The notes: generated by a model not told the origin, from the letters alone. A stretch of DNA of 64,000 nt from Pseudomonas flexibilis (GCF_000802425.1 NZ_JRUD01000004.1:1-64000), one strand, 5' to 3'; shown: positions 1 through 12,524, numbered from the stretch's first letter. Numbers and translations are program-made.

Positions 1-66
1 AACCTAGCCAGGATCGCCTTTGCCCTGATGAAGAAGCGGGAGGATTACATCCCTCGAACTGCCTAA
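1..66 (+). mobile_element. IS110-type transposase, C-terminal end (partial)
   Basis: The first codons read in frame from base 1 give a 21-residue tail, containing LARIAFALMKKREDY, followed by a TAA at 64–66. This resembles the extreme C-terminus of IS110/IS116/IS902-family transposases, which commonly end in a K-LARIAWALL-like helix. The rest of the gene lies left of the window. The right end of the element is not identifiable, since this family lacks clear terminal inverted repeats. The call rests on a short tail and is tentative. Confidence 0.5.
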
Positions 67-132
67 AAGCGCTTGCAGGGCAACATAGAATCTCCCACAG
101 GGAGGGATTTCAACCTGTCACCACCGTGCAAA

Positions 133-540
133 TTAGGGCTGGGCGATCAGGTTGGTGAACAGCAGGTCCTCGACCAGCGGGTAGCCTTCTTCGTACTCGA
201 TGACGGCGCGGATGCGTTCCAGCGCCTTCTGGCGCAGCTGCTCCTTGGCTTCCAGGCTGTCCATGCCGCCCGTGGGCACGGCGGCGAACAGCATGATCAG
301 CTCGTTACGGATCAGAGCCTGGTGGTGCTCCAGGCGCGCCTGCGCAAAGGTGCCGGTGACCCGCAGGGCCACGTCGGCCTTGTAGAAGCGCGGGCGCGGG
401 CCATCCCCGTAGTTGCCGACCAGCGACGGGCGCAGCTCGACATACAGAACCTTGCTGGGATCGTACTCCTTGGCAGCCTGCACCGGAGCGGCAAACAGAC
501 CCAGCAGCATCAGCGCGGCGATAAGCGATTTCACAAGCAA
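133..540 (-). CDS. FliL-like periplasmic protein
   Basis: A 135-residue protein with an N-terminal hydrophobic signal segment (about residues 4–22, ending near VQAA). The FliL-type domain that follows ends in a characteristic strand (VEDLLFTNLIAQP). Classical FliL is anchored in the inner membrane and supports flagellar stators. This copy is monocistronic and lies beside housekeeping genes, so a motility role is not shown by context. The ATG sits behind an AGGAG-like sequence. Its 3' side borders the transposase remnant. Confidence 0.7.
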   Translation of the reverse strand: MLVKSLIAALMLLGLFAAPVQAAKEYDPSKVLYVELRPSLVGNYGDGPRPRFYKADVALRVTGTFAQARLEHHQALIRNELIMLFAAVPTGGMDSLEAKEQLRQKALERIRAVIEYEEGYPLVEDLLFTNLIAQP

Positions 541-762
541 ACTCCTCTGGCGTTGACGGCTTGCCTAGCTATTAGCGTGCCAGCTCGTGGCGCGTGGCAT
601 TCCGCGAGGCTTCGCCGGGCTGGCCCGGCGGCGGCGGCTGCCCGCGTCAATTTTCGGACGGCGTCCAGGACTCCGCAGGGTGGGTCGCCTTATCGACCCA
701 CCCTGCGGGCCGCCAGGCGCGCCGCGCCGGCGCGATGGCGGACAAGAAAAGCGTTACGGCCC
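541..762. repeat. Intergenic hairpin and dispersed repeat, copy A
   Basis: This gap holds a perfect 15-bp inverted repeat: arms at 673–687 and 694–708, CCGCAGGGTGGGTCG and its complement, with a 6-nt loop. Next to it, at about 715–768, is a segment that reads AACGCTTTTCTTGTCCGCCA on the minus strand. Close relatives of that segment occur near 29275–29325 and 42615–42660. The hairpin could also end transcription of the reductase gene on the minus strand, but it lacks a T-run. Confidence 0.6.
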
Positions 763-1734
763 TCAGGCCGGACGCGGCGCATAGGCGAAGACATCAGCAT
801 GCATCTGCTGCGGCGCCATGCCGGCCTCCACCAGCGCATCCAGGGTGGCGTAGACCATCGCCGGCGAGCCGCTGGCATAGACGTGCAGTCCGGACAGGCT
901 GGGGAAGTCCGCCCGCACGGCCTCGTGCAACAGCCCGCAGCGCCCTTCCCAGCCGCACAGGTCGCTGACCACCCGGTGCAAGATCAGGTTGGGCGTGCGC
1001 TGCCACTCGTCCCACTGCGGCAGCGCATAGAAGTCCTCGGGACTGCGCACCCCCCAGTAGAGGTGCAGCGGATGGGCAAAGCCGGAGGCACGGCAATGCT
1101 CGATCAGGCCGCACATCTGCGCCAGGCCGGTGCCAGCGGCGATCAGCAGCAGCGGACCCTCCGGCAGGCGCTCCAGGCAGGCATCGCCGAACGGCAGCTG
1201 GACCCGTGCTACCCCGCTGCGTTCGATGAACGTCAGCAGCGCACGCGGCTGCTCGTCGCGCGCCAGGATGTGCAGTTCCAGCTCGCGGCCCTGGTGCGGC
1301 GCGGACGCCAGCGAATAGGCCGACCAATCGCCATCCTCGCGCTGCAGCATCACATACTGCCCGGCGTGGTAGCGTGGCGGCTTGCCGGCCGGCGCGCGCA
1401 GGCGCAGGCGGTACACGTCGCCACCCAGCGGTTCGCAGGCGATCAGCTGGCAACTCATCTCGCGCACCGGCAGGGTGCCCGGCGCCAGCAGCAGCGGCCA
1501 CAGCAGTTCGCAGTCCGCCAGCGGCACCGCCACACAGGGCAGGACCTCGCCGGCGGTCAGCTCGGCGTCGCGCTGGCGCACCCGGCCGCGCAGCAGCGTG
1601 GCGGCGCAGATGTGGCAATTGCCGTTGCGGCAGCTCTGAGGGCATTCCAGGCCCAGGCGCCGGGCGGCATCCAGGATGCACTCGCCAGGCTGAACCTCCA
1701 GCACCACGCCGGAGGGTTGGACAGTCACGTTCAA
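763..1734 (-). CDS. 2Fe-2S/FAD/NAD(P)H oxidoreductase
   Basis: A 323-residue flavoprotein reductase of the CDP-6-deoxyglucoseen reductase (AscD/phenol hydroxylase reductase) type. Residues 1–85 form a plant-type ferredoxin with Cys35-x4-Cys40-x2-Cys43 and Cys67. Residues 95–190 form the FAD-binding barrel. The nucleotide-binding domain starts at about 196 (LIAAGTGLAQM). The usual flavin motif RxYS reads SAYS at 138–141, so the normal Arg is missing. It likely passes electrons from NAD(P)H through FAD to the iron-sulfur cluster and an unknown partner. It sits 91 bases downstream of ubiD on the same strand and may be co-transcribed with it. Confidence 0.8.
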   Translation of the reverse strand: MNVTVQPSGVVLEVQPGECILDAARRLGLECPQSCRNGNCHICAATLLRGRVRQRDAELTAGEVLPCVAVPLADCELLWPLLLAPGTLPVREMSCQLIACEPLGGDVYRLRLRAPAGKPPRYHAGQYVMLQREDGDWSAYSLASAPHQGRELELHILARDEQPRALLTFIERSGVARVQLPFGDACLERLPEGPLLLIAAGTGLAQMCGLIEHCRASGFAHPLHLYWGVRSPEDFYALPQWDEWQRTPNLILHRVVSDLCGWEGRCGLLHEAVRADFPSLSGLHVYASGSPAMVYATLDALVEAGMAPQQMHADVFAYAPRPA

Positions 1735-1825
1735 GGCAGTTTCTCGCAGGGAAATACGACCGGGGCCACGGACGTTGCCGGCCGCGACACCGATTCAGGT
1801 TGTGCTATGGCGGCTCTGCGTCCGC

Positions 1826-3292
1826 TCAGTCGATGCCCAGACTCGCCCAGAGTTCGTCGACGCGCCGCACGACAGCCTCATCGCGGGTGATGACGCGGCC
1901 CCATTCTCGACTGGTCTCGCCCGGCCACTTGTGGGTGGCATCCAGGCCCATCTTCGAGCCCAGGCCAGAAATCGGCGAGGCAAAGTCCAGGTAGTCGATG
2001 GGTGTGTTATCGATCATCACCGTGTCGCGCTTGGGGTCCATGCGCGTGGTGATGGCCCAGATCACATCGTTCCAGTCGCGGGCGTTGATGTCGTCGTCGG
2101 TGACGATGACGAACTTGGTGTACATGAACTGGCGCAGGAAACTCCACACGCCGAGCATCACCCGCTTGGCATGCCCCGGGTACTGCTTCTTCATGGTCAC
2201 CACCGCCATGCGGTAGGAGCAGCCTTCCGGCGGCAGGTAGAAGTCGGTTATCTCCGGGAACTGCTTCTGCAGGATCGGCACGAACACTTCGTTGAGCGCC
2301 ACGCCGAGGATCGCCGGCTCGTCCGGCGGACGACCGGTATAGGTGCTGTGGTAGATCGGATCCTTGCGGTGGGTGATGCGCTCGACGGTAAACACCGGGA
2401 AGCGATCCACCTCGTTGTAGTAGCCGGTGTGATCGCCATAGGGGCCTTCGTCGGCCATCTCTCCCGGGTAGATATGCCCTTCGAGGATGATCTCGGCGCC
2501 GGCCGGCACCTGCAGCTCGCTGCCCAGGCACTTGACCAGCTCGGTGCGCGAACCGCGCAGCAGGCCGGCGAAGGCGTATTCGGAGAGGGTATCCGGCACC
2601 GGTGTCACCGCGCCGAGAATGGTCGCCGGGTCGGCGCCCAGCGCCACGGCCACCGGGTACGGGCGATCCGGATACTTCTCGCACCACTCGCGGTAATCCA
2701 GCGCGCCGCCGCGATGGCTCAGCCAGCGCATGATCACCTTGTTGCGGCCGATCACCTGCTGGCGGTAGATACCGAGGTTCTGGCGTTCCTTGTTCGGCCC
2801 CTTGGTGATGGTCAGGCCCCAGGTGATCAGCGGCGCGGCATCGCCCGGCCAGCAGTGCTGGATGGGCAGGCGGGACAGGTCGACGTCGTCACCTTCCAGG
2901 ATCACTTCCTGGCAGGCGGCGTCCTTGCGCACCTTGGGCGCCATGCTGATGACCTTCTTGAGCAGCGGCAGTTTGCCCAGCGCGTCCTTGAAACCCTTCG
3001 GCGGCTCGGGCTCCTTGAGGTAGGCGAGCAGCTTGCCGATCTCGCGCAGTTCCGACACCGCCTCGGCGCCCATGCCCAGCGCCACGCGACCGGGAGTGCC
3101 GAACAGGTTGCCAAGCACCGGCATGTCGAAGCCGGCGGGCTTTTCGAACAGCAGCGCCGGGCCACCCTTGCGCAGGGTGCGGTCGCAGATCTCGGTCATT
3201 TCCAGAACGGGCGACACCGGCGTCTGAATGCGTTTCAGCTCGCCGCGCTGTTCCAGGGCAGTGATGAAGTCGCGCAGATCGCGATACTGCAT
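1826..3292 (-). CDS. ubiD: 3-octaprenyl-4-hydroxybenzoate decarboxylase UbiD
   Basis: UbiD decarboxylates 3-polyprenyl-4-hydroxybenzoate in ubiquinone synthesis and uses the prenylated flavin made by UbiX. The protein is 488 residues, the usual family length, and is collinear with UbiD throughout. Conserved blocks include [11 protein letters not shown] and the C-terminal [19 protein letters not shown]. The start was set at the ATG giving MQYRDLRDF; 26 further upstream codons run back through the rho-side intergenic region and do not look coding. The gene is separated from rho by a strong terminator. Confidence 0.95.
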   Translation of the reverse strand: MQYRDLRDFITALEQRGELKRIQTPVSPVLEMTEICDRTLRKGGPALLFEKPAGFDMPVLGNLFGTPGRVALGMGAEAVSELREIGKLLAYLKEPEPPKGFKDALGKLPLLKKVISMAPKVRKDAACQEVILEGDDVDLSRLPIQHCWPGDAAPLITWGLTITKGPNKERQNLGIYRQQVIGRNKVIMRWLSHRGGALDYREWCEKYPDRPYPVAVALGADPATILGAVTPVPDTLSEYAFAGLLRGSRTELVKCLGSELQVPAGAEIILEGHIYPGEMADEGPYGDHTGYYNEVDRFPVFTVERITHRKDPIYHSTYTGRPPDEPAILGVALNEVFVPILQKQFPEITDFYLPPEGCSYRMAVVTMKKQYPGHAKRVMLGVWSFLRQFMYTKFVIVTDDDINARDWNDVIWAITTRMDPKRDTVMIDNTPIDYLDFASPISGLGSKMGLDATHKWPGETSREWGRVITRDEAVVRRVDELWASLGID

Positions 3293-3368
3293 GCTTGGGC
3301 CTCGCTGGGGGCGGGTCGGGGGCCGCAGTGTACCGTTGGCCGCCGTGTTACAAAACCGCTGAAAAAGC

Positions 3369-3396
3369 AAAAGGCCGGGACAAGCCCGGCCTTTTG
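3369..3396 (-). terminator. Rho-independent terminator after rho
   Basis: Arms GGCCGGG (3373–3379) and CCCGGCC (3385–3391) enclose a 5-nt loop and are flanked by A and T runs. On the minus strand the stem is followed by TTTTGC. It lies 19 bases past the rho stop codon. Confidence 0.9.
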
Positions 3397-3414
3397 GCTA
3401 CCTGGACCGAACGC

Positions 3415-4674
3415 TTACTTGCGCTTCATGGACATGAAGAATTCGTCGTTGGTCTTGGTGTCTTTCAGCTTGTCGAGCAGGAACTCGATGGCGGCGATCT
3501 CGTCCATCGGGTGCAGCAGCTTGCGCAGGATCCAGATGCGCTGCAGCTCGTCATCGGCGGTCAGCAGCTCCTCGCGGCGGGTGCCGGAGCGGTTGATGTT
3601 GATGGCCGGGAACACGCGCTTCTCGGCGATGCGGCGCTCCAGCTGCAGCTCCAGGTTGCCGGTGCCCTTGAACTCTTCGTAGATGACTTCATCCATCTTC
3701 GAGCCGGTTTCCACCAGGGCGGTGGCCAGGATGGTCAGGCTGCCGCCTTCCTCGATGTTACGGGCGGCGCCGAAGAAGCGCTTGGGCTTCTCCAGGGCAT
3801 GGGCGTCGACACCACCGGTCAGCACCTTGCCGGAGCTGGGGATCACGGTGTTGTAGGCGCGCGCCAGGCGGGTGATGGAGTCGAGCAGGATGACCACATC
3901 CTTCTTGTGCTCGACCAGGCGCTTGGCCTTCTCGATGACCATTTCGGCAACCTGCACGTGGCGGGTCGGCGGTTCGTCGAAGGTGGAGGCGACCACTTCG
4001 CCGCGCACGGTGCGCTGCATCTCGGTCACTTCTTCCGGGCGCTCGTCGATCAGCAGGACGATCAGGTAGCACTCGGGATTGTTGCGGGTGATGTTGGCCG
4101 CGATGTTCTGCAGCATGATGGTCTTGCCCGCCTTGGGCGGGGCGACGATCAGACCGCGCTGACCCTTGCCGATCGGGGCGCAGAGGTCGATGACGCGGCC
4201 GGTGAGATCCTCGGTGGAACCGTTGCCGGCTTCCATCTTCAGGCGCTGGTTGGGGAATAGCGGGGTGAGGTTCTCGAACAGGATCTTGTTCTTGGCGTTT
4301 TCCGGGCGGTCGAAGTTGATCGAATCGACCTTGAGCAGCGCGAAGTAGCGCTCGCCTTCCTTGGGAGGACGGATCTTGCCGACGATGGTGTCGCCCGTGC
4401 GCAGGTTGAAGCGACGGATCTGGCTGGGCGAGACATAGATGTCGTCGGGGCCGGCCAGGTAGGACGAGTCGGCCGAGCGCAGGAAGCCGAAGCCGTCCTG
4501 GAGGATTTCCAGCACGCCGTCACCGGAGATTTCCTCGCCACTTTTGGCGTGTTTCTTCAGCAGCGCGAAGATCACGTCCTGCTTGCGCGAACGGGCCATG
4601 TTCTCGATGCCCATCTGTTCGGCCATGTCGAGCAGTTCGGCGATCGGCTTTTGCTTGAGTTCGGTCAGATTCAT
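3415..4674 (-). CDS. rho: Transcription termination factor Rho
   Basis: A hexameric RNA-dependent ATPase that releases transcripts. It is 419 residues, as in other gammaproteobacteria. The N-terminal helical part and cold-shock-like RNA-binding domain (about 50–125, with DGFGFLRS) are followed by the RecA-like ATPase. Walker A is at about 175–186 (APPKAGKT) and Walker B at the [16 protein letters not shown] block. The Q-loop/R-loop region ([20 protein letters not shown]) is intact. It is transcribed alone and is followed by a strong hairpin terminator. The 5' leader contains a small stem-loop. Confidence 0.98.
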   Translation of the reverse strand: MNLTELKQKPIAELLDMAEQMGIENMARSRKQDVIFALLKKHAKSGEEISGDGVLEILQDGFGFLRSADSSYLAGPDDIYVSPSQIRRFNLRTGDTIVGKIRPPKEGERYFALLKVDSINFDRPENAKNKILFENLTPLFPNQRLKMEAGNGSTEDLTGRVIDLCAPIGKGQRGLIVAPPKAGKTIMLQNIAANITRNNPECYLIVLLIDERPEEVTEMQRTVRGEVVASTFDEPPTRHVQVAEMVIEKAKRLVEHKKDVVILLDSITRLARAYNTVIPSSGKVLTGGVDAHALEKPKRFFGAARNIEEGGSLTILATALVETGSKMDEVIYEEFKGTGNLELQLERRIAEKRVFPAININRSGTRREELLTADDELQRIWILRKLLHPMDEIAAIEFLLDKLKDTKTNDEFFMSMKRK

Positions 4675-4707
4675 AGGAATGACGAAGTTGTATGCGGTAG
4701 GGATGGG

Positions 4708-4724
4708 ACAAGCATCGAGCTTGT
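4708..4724 (-). promoter_or_regulatory. Stem-loop in the rho leader
   Basis: ACAAGC and GCTTGT enclose a 5-nt ATCGA loop, 33 bases upstream of the rho start codon. Its position in the leader is suggestive because rho is autoregulated by attenuation in E. coli. The function here is inferred only. Confidence 0.35.
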
Positions 4725-4863
4725 GAGCCGCGTCGGAGAAGGCGACCAGAAATCGCGTGCAGATACGAATGCTAAATGCGTCGACGACGGCTTGCGGGGA
4801 GCTGCGAAAGAAACAGCGGTGCCGAATCTACCATCGGCCAAGGACAGGCGTCCAGCCCGTAAA

Positions 4864-4897
4864 GCAAAAAGCCCCGCCGAACGGCAGGGCTTTTTCA
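4864..4897 (-). terminator. Rho-independent terminator after trxA
   Basis: An AAAAAGCCC...GGGCTTTTT hairpin with GC-rich inner arms (GCCCCGCCG/CGGCAGGGC, one mismatch) lies 12 bases past the trxA stop. The T-run follows the stem on the minus strand. Confidence 0.85.
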
Positions 4898-4908
4898 TCA
4901 CGCGTCGC

Positions 4909-5235
4909 TTACAGGTTGGCGTCCAGGAAGGCAGCCAGCTGCGACTTGGACAGGGCGCCCACCTTGGTGGCCTCGACGTTGCCGTTCTTGAACAGCATCA
5001 GCGTCGGGATACCGCGCACGCCGTACTTCGGCGGGGTTTCCTGGTTGTCGTCGATGTTCAGCTTGCAGACCTTCAGCTTGCCCTGGTAGGTCTGGGCGAT
5101 CTCGTCCAGAACCGGCGCGATCATCTTGCACGGACCGCACCACTCGGCCCAGTAGTCAACCAGCACAGGGCCGTCCGCCTGGAGCACGTCCTGCTCGAAG
5201 CTGGCATCGCTGACGTTGGTGATGAACTCACTCAT
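4909..5235 (-). CDS. trxA: Thioredoxin 1
   Basis: The main cytoplasmic protein-disulfide reductant, recycled by thioredoxin reductase. It has 108 residues, with the WCGPC active site at 32–36 and the cis-proline loop (GIPTLMLFK) at about 74–82. The start is the ATG preceded by GGAGACTTCC. A longer in-frame extension is rejected because it is low-complexity and outside the family. A possible -10 element (TATCAT, minus strand) lies at about 5276–5281. Gene order rho-trxA-ppx matches other pseudomonads. Confidence 0.97.
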   Translation of the reverse strand: MSEFITNVSDASFEQDVLQADGPVLVDYWAEWCGPCKMIAPVLDEIAQTYQGKLKVCKLNIDDNQETPPKYGVRGIPTLMLFKNGNVEATKVGALSKSQLAAFLDANL

Positions 5236-5574
5236 GGAAGTCTCCGTGATCGGACAAGGCAAAAGTGGGCCGTATGATAGCCTTCCCCGGCCACATCTGG
5301 AAGGCGACGGCGATTGACTCTGACTATGGGTCATGGCGGCCTCGCCAATCTCTGCGCACGGGACGAACGCCCCACAGCCCCGCGACCGGATGCCGCAGGC
5401 ACGCCAGGCGGCCACCGGCCCGCCGAATCGGCGTGCCGCAACGCGGAGCCCTCTCGCAACCCGTCGCCGTGGCCGGCGCGCTCAACGGGCCGCGGCGGCC
5501 ATCGCCAACACTCGACGTTGGCTCTGCCATGATCACATGGCAGGATTGCCCGGCTTTTTTCCGAGACTACCGTT
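5236..5574. promoter_or_regulatory. Divergent trxA/ppx promoter region with palindrome
   Basis: This 339-base gap between divergent genes has no convincing coding sequence. On the minus strand TATCAT (about 5276–5281) is a plausible trxA -10 box. On the ppx side is the perfect inverted repeat CTGCCATG-ATCA-CATGGCAG at 5524–5543, 31 bases before the ppx ATG. It could be an operator or a leader hairpin. It does not match the direct-repeat Pho box. Confidence 0.5.
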
Positions 5575-7074
5575 ATGTCCAACGTCCAAGAGCAGTTCCC
5601 CCTGATCGCCGCCATCGATCTGGGGTCGAACAGCTTCCATATGGTGCTGGCCCGTGTCGACCAGGGCGAAATCCGCATCCTCGAGCGCCTGGGCGAAAAG
5701 GTCCAGCTGGCCGCCGGCCTCGATGAACGCCGCCACCTCACCGAGGAAGCCATGCAGCGCGGCCTCGACTGCCTGGCCCGTTTCGCCCAGCTGATCCATG
5801 GCCTGCCGCAGGGCGCGGTGCGCATCGTCGGCACCAATGCCCTGCGCGTGGCGCGCAACCGCAACCTGTTCATCCGGCGCGCCGAAGCGCTGCTCGGACA
5901 CCCCGTGGAAGTGGTGGCCGGCATCGAAGAGGCGCGCCTGATCTACCTTGGCGTGTCGCACACCTTCCCCGACATGAACGGCAACCGCCTGGTCGCCGAT
6001 ATCGGTGGCGGCAGCACGGAATTCGTCATCGGCCAGCGCTTCGAGCCGCTGACCCGGGAAAGCCTGCAAATGGGCTGCGTCAGCTTTACCAAGCAGTTCT
6101 TCGCAGACGGCCGGATCAGCACGGCCCGTTACGCCGAGGCCTATACCGCCGCGCGCCTGGAGCTGATGAGCATCGAAACCGGCCTGCGTCGGCACGGCTG
6201 GCAGGAAGCGGTGGGCGCCTCCGGCACCATCCGCGCCATCGGCCAAGTCATCCAGGCCGCACAACGCGGCAACGGCGAGGTGAATGCCGAAGGCCTGGAC
6301 TGGCTCAAGCGGCGCCTGCTCAAGCTGGACAGCGTCGAGCAGATCGATTTCGAGGGGCTCAAGCCGGACCGCCGCCCCATCTTCCCGGCCGGCCTGGCCA
6401 TTCTCGAAGCCATCTTCGACGCCCTGGGCCTGCAGCACATGACCCACTCCGAAGGCGCCTTGCGTGAAGGCGTGCTCTACGACCTGATCGGCCGCCACAG
6501 CCACGAGGATGTGCGCGAGCGCACCCTGTCGGCGCTCATGGAGCGCTACCACGTGGACCAGGAGCAGGCCGAGCGGGTGAAGAGCAAGGCGCTATCAGCC
6601 CTGGAGCAGGTGGCGGGCGCCTGGAAGCTCGATCAGGACTGGCATCGCGAGCTGCTGGGCTGGGCGGCCCGGGTGCATGAGGTCGGCCTGGACATCGCTC
6701 ATTACCACTACCACAAGCATGGTGCCTACCTGATCGAGCACTCGGACCTGGCCGGCTTCTCGCGCCAGGACCAGTTGCACCTGGCGCTGCTGGTGCGCGG
6801 TCACCGCCGCAACATTCCGCTGGACAAGTTCCAGGAAGCCGATGGCGACACCGATACCCTCGTGCGCCTGTGCATCCTGCTGCGCTTCGCCATCCTCTTC
6901 CACCACATCCGTGGCACCCAGGAAATGCCCCGGGTGCGCCTGGAGGCGGGCGAACGCCATCTGGACCTGCACTTCCCCGAGGGCTGGCTGGCCGCCAACC
7001 CGCTGACCCGCGCGGACTTCGCCCAGGAAGCCGACTGGCTCAAGCGCATCGAGTACCGCCTGAGCGTGCACTGA
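5575..7074 (+). CDS. ppx: Exopolyphosphatase
   Basis: Ppx hydrolyses the terminal phosphate of polyphosphate, opposing the kinase Ppk encoded nearby on the other strand; related enzymes also hydrolyse pppGpp. It has 499 residues. The actin/Hsp70-like phosphate-binding motifs are clear: [12 protein letters not shown] at about 15–26 and [10 protein letters not shown] at about 141–150. The C-terminal half has the HD-like region ([16 protein letters not shown]) typical of Ppx/GppA. The ATG start gives the expected MSNVQEQF-like N-terminus. Confidence 0.95.
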   Translation: MSNVQEQFPLIAAIDLGSNSFHMVLARVDQGEIRILERLGEKVQLAAGLDERRHLTEEAMQRGLDCLARFAQLIHGLPQGAVRIVGTNALRVARNRNLFIRRAEALLGHPVEVVAGIEEARLIYLGVSHTFPDMNGNRLVADIGGGSTEFVIGQRFEPLTRESLQMGCVSFTKQFFADGRISTARYAEAYTAARLELMSIETGLRRHGWQEAVGASGTIRAIGQVIQAAQRGNGEVNAEGLDWLKRRLLKLDSVEQIDFEGLKPDRRPIFPAGLAILEAIFDALGLQHMTHSEGALREGVLYDLIGRHSHEDVRERTLSALMERYHVDQEQAERVKSKALSALEQVAGAWKLDQDWHRELLGWAARVHEVGLDIAHYHYHKHGAYLIEHSDLAGFSRQDQLHLALLVRGHRRNIPLDKFQEADGDTDTLVRLCILLRFAILFHHIRGTQEMPRVRLEAGERHLDLHFPEGWLAANPLTRADFAQEADWLKRIEYRLSVH

Positions 7075-7080
7075 AGCCGA

Positions 7081-7098
7081 GCCGGGGCCTGCCCCGGC
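7081..7098. terminator. Hairpin between convergent ppx and dctP-like gene
   Basis: GCCGGGGC and GCCCCGGC are separated by only CT, between two converging stop codons. There is no T-run on either strand, so terminator function is probable rather than shown. Confidence 0.45.
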
Positions 7099-7101
7099 CG
7101 C

Positions 7102-8338
<1,237 letters not shown>

Positions 8339-10525
8339 TCAGAGCACGGGCAGCTGCGGGCTGGCCAGGCGCTCCAGCAGTTGGATCTGGCTGTTGCGCG
8401 GGTGGGCATTGCCGCTGGGTGTGTTGCGCACGTAGCGACCATCCGGCTGCAGGATCCAGCTGCCGGTGTTGTCCGCCAGGTAGGTTTCCAGCTCCTTCTT
8501 GACCCGCAGCTTGAGCTTCTTGCCTTCCACCGGGAAGCAGGTCTCCACGCGGCGGTCCAGGTTGCGCTCCATCCAGTCGGCACTGGCCAGGAACAGCTGC
8601 TCCTCGCCGCCGGCCAGAAAGTAGTACACCCGGCTGTGCTCCAGGAAGCGGCCGATGATCGAACGCACCTGGATGTTGTGCGAGACCCCGGGAATGCCCG
8701 GGCGCAGGCAGCACATGCCGCGCACGATCAGCTCGATCTTCACCCCGGCCTGGCTGGCCTTGTAGAGCGCCTTGATCATCTTCGGGTCGGTCAGCGAGTT
8801 GACCTTGATGATGATGTGCGCCGGCTTGCCCTCGCTGGCCGTCTGGGTCTCGCGGGCGATCAGGTCGAGCAGGGTCTTCTTCAGGGTGAAGGGCGCGTGC
8901 AGCAGTTTCTTCATGCGCTGGGTCTTGCCCATGCCGATCAGCTGGCTGAACAGCTTGGAGACGTCCTCGCCGAGCGCCGCGTCGGCGGTCAGCAGGCTGT
9001 AGTCGGTGTACAGGCGCGCGTTGCCGGCGTGGTAGTTGCCGGTGCCCAGGTGGGCGTAGCGCACCAGTTCGCCGTTCTCGCGGCGCATGATCAGCATCAT
9101 CTTGGCGTGGGTCTTGAAACCCACCACGCCGTAGATCACCACCGCGCCGGCCTGCTGCAGGCGACCGGCCAGGTGCAGGTTGGACTCCTCGTCGAAGCGC
9201 GCGCGCAGCTCGATCACCGCGGTGACTTCCTTGCCGTTGCGCGCCGCTTCCACCAGCGCGTCGACGATCTCCGAGTTGGCACCGCTGCGGTACAGCGTCT
9301 GCTTGATGGCCAGCACATGGGGGTCCTTGGCCGCCTGGCGCAGCAGATCGACCACCGGCGTGAACGACTCGTAGGGGTGCAATAGCAGGATGTCCTGCTT
9401 GGCCACCACGTTGAAGATGTTCTCGGCGTTCTGCAGCGCCTTGGGAATGCTCGGCGTGAACGGCGTGTACTGCAGCTCCGGATGGCCGTCCAGGCCGGTG
9501 ATGCTGAACAGCCGGGTCAGGTTGACCGGTCCGTTGACCTTGTACAGCTCGCCCTCGCCCAGGTTGAACTGGCGCAGCAGGTAGTTGGACAGATGTGCCG
9601 GGCAGTTGTCCGCCACTTCCAGGCGCACCGCGTCGCCGTAGCGGCGCGACAGCAGCTCACCGCGCAATGCACGGGCCAGGTCCTCGACGTCCTCGTCCAG
9701 CGCCAGATCGGCGTTGCGGGTCAGACGGAACTGGTAGCAGCCCTTGACGCTCATGCCGTGGAACAGGTCGTCGGCATGGGCGTGGATCATCGAGGACAGG
9801 AACACGAAGTTGTCGCCTGCGCCGCCAACCTCCTCGGGAATGCGGATCAGCCGCGGCAGCAGGCGCGGCGCGGGCAGGATGGCCAGGCCGGAGTCGCGGC
9901 CGAAGGCGTCCACGCCCTCCAGCTCGACGATGAAGTTGAGGCTCTTGTTGACCAGCAGCGGGAACGGATGGGTCGGGTCCAGGCCGATCGGCGTCATGAT
10001 CGGCGCGATTTCCTCGCGGAAGTAGCGACGCACCCAGGCCTTGATCTTGGTGTTCCACTGCCGGCGGCGGATAAAGCGGATCTGCTGCTTGGCCAGCTCG
10101 GGCAGCAGCACGTCATGCAGGATCGAGTACTGGCGGGTGACCTGCTCGTGCACCACCTCGCCGATGCGCGCCAGCGCCTGGTGGGGCTGCAGGCCATCGG
10201 CACCGGCCTGCTCGCGGGCGAAGTTGACCTGCTTCTTCAGGCCGGCGACGCGGATCTCGAAGAACTCATCCAGGTTGCTGGAGAAGATCAGCAGGAACTT
10301 GAGACGCTCCAACAGCGGGTAGGACTCGTCCAGCGCCATGTCCAGCACGCGGATGTTGAACTGCAGCTGGGACAGCTCGCGGTGGATGTACAGGCTGGTG
10401 TCGTCCAGGTTGGTCACCGTCGCCACAGGCGGCTCGGGTGCTACCGGCAGCGCGTCGACCTGCGGCGCCTCGACCCCGTCAACACGCTCCGGGGTTGTAC
10501 TGTCGATAGAAACGTCGGTGTTCAT
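8339..10525 (-). CDS. ppk1: Polyphosphate kinase 1
   Basis: Ppk reversibly polymerises the gamma-phosphate of ATP into polyphosphate at the inner membrane. The 728-residue protein has the four-domain layout. The head starts near [21 protein letters not shown], and the C-terminal phospholipase-D-like domains include [17 protein letters not shown] and [14 protein letters not shown], which holds the phospho-accepting His. The first 40 residues are an acidic variable extension. Divergent neighbours ppx and hemB follow the Pseudomonas order; ppk starts 29 bases past the hemB stop. Confidence 0.96.
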   Translation of the reverse strand: MNTDVSIDSTTPERVDGVEAPQVDALPVAPEPPVATVTNLDDTSLYIHRELSQLQFNIRVLDMALDESYPLLERLKFLLIFSSNLDEFFEIRVAGLKKQVNFAREQAGADGLQPHQALARIGEVVHEQVTRQYSILHDVLLPELAKQQIRFIRRRQWNTKIKAWVRRYFREEIAPIMTPIGLDPTHPFPLLVNKSLNFIVELEGVDAFGRDSGLAILPAPRLLPRLIRIPEEVGGAGDNFVFLSSMIHAHADDLFHGMSVKGCYQFRLTRNADLALDEDVEDLARALRGELLSRRYGDAVRLEVADNCPAHLSNYLLRQFNLGEGELYKVNGPVNLTRLFSITGLDGHPELQYTPFTPSIPKALQNAENIFNVVAKQDILLLHPYESFTPVVDLLRQAAKDPHVLAIKQTLYRSGANSEIVDALVEAARNGKEVTAVIELRARFDEESNLHLAGRLQQAGAVVIYGVVGFKTHAKMMLIMRRENGELVRYAHLGTGNYHAGNARLYTDYSLLTADAALGEDVSKLFSQLIGMGKTQRMKKLLHAPFTLKKTLLDLIARETQTASEGKPAHIIIKVNSLTDPKMIKALYKASQAGVKIELIVRGMCCLRPGIPGVSHNIQVRSIIGRFLEHSRVYYFLAGGEEQLFLASADWMERNLDRRVETCFPVEGKKLKLRVKKELETYLADNTGSWILQPDGRYVRNTPSGNAHPRNSQIQLLERLASPQLPVL

Positions 10526-10554
10526 CTCGGTTCCCTGCTGATCGGCTGGGGGGC

Positions 10555-11817
<1,263 letters not shown>

Positions 11818-11864
11818 CTACGACACAGCGGTTGCACATCCAGGAACCGATACAGGAGAACAGC

Positions 11865-12524
11865 ATGCACAAGAAAGTCGCCGTCATTCTTTCCGGCTGT
11901 GGTGTCTACGACGGAGCGGAAATCTACGAGAGCGTGCTCACGCTGTTGCGCCTGGACCAGCGTGGCGCCCAGGTCCAGTGCTTCGCGCCGAATGTCGAGC
12001 AGATGCACGTGATCGACCATTACCGGGGCGAAGAAATGAATGGCACACGCAACGTACTGGTCGAGGCGGCGCGTATCGCGCGCGGCAACATCAAGGACCT
12101 GCGCGAAGCGCGGGTCGAGGACTTCGATGCGCTGATCCTGCCGGGCGGCTTCGGTGTGGCCAAGAACCTCAGCGATTTCGCGGTCAGCGGCGCCAACTGC
12201 AGCGTGCAACCCGACGTGCTGGCCTGCACCCAGGCCTTCGCGCAGGCGGGCAAGCCGATCGGCCTGATCTGCATCGCCCCCGCGCTGGCGGCGAAGATCT
12301 TCGGTGCCGGTGTGCAGTGCACCATCGGCAACGACGCCGACACCGCCGCAGCCATGGAAAAGATGGGCGCGCACCATCAGGAGTGCCCGGTGGAGGACAT
12401 CGTGATCGATCGGCGCCACAAGTTGGTCACCACCCCGGCCTACATGCTGGCCAAGTCCATCAGCGAGGCCGCCACCGGCATCAACAAGCTGGTCGACGAG
12501 GTGCTGATCCTTGCCGAGGGCTGA
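11865..12524 (+). CDS. elbB: ElbB-type glyoxalase, DJ-1/PfpI-like
   Basis: A 219-residue member of the class I glutamine-amidotransferase-like superfamily, matching ElbB (isoprenoid biosynthesis protein with amidotransferase-like fold). The N-terminal SGCGVYDGAEIYESV motif, the LPGGFGVAKNLSDFA loop and the nucleophile elbow GLICIAPAL are all visible. ElbB of E. coli has weak glyoxalase activity, and its physiological role is unclear. The start is the ATG behind CAGGAGAACAGC. It diverges from hemB across 293 bases in which I see no further gene. Confidence 0.9.
   Translation: MHKKVAVILSGCGVYDGAEIYESVLTLLRLDQRGAQVQCFAPNVEQMHVIDHYRGEEMNGTRNVLVEAARIARGNIKDLREARVEDFDALILPGGFGVAKNLSDFAVSGANCSVQPDVLACTQAFAQAGKPIGLICIAPALAAKIFGAGVQCTIGNDADTAAAMEKMGAHHQECPVEDIVIDRRHKLVTTPAYMLAKSISEAATGINKLVDEVLILAEG

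Noticed and set aside
5524-5543. Pho box upstream of ppx
   Set aside because: The site is a palindrome, not the CTGTCAT direct repeat with 4-bp spacing that PhoB recognises.
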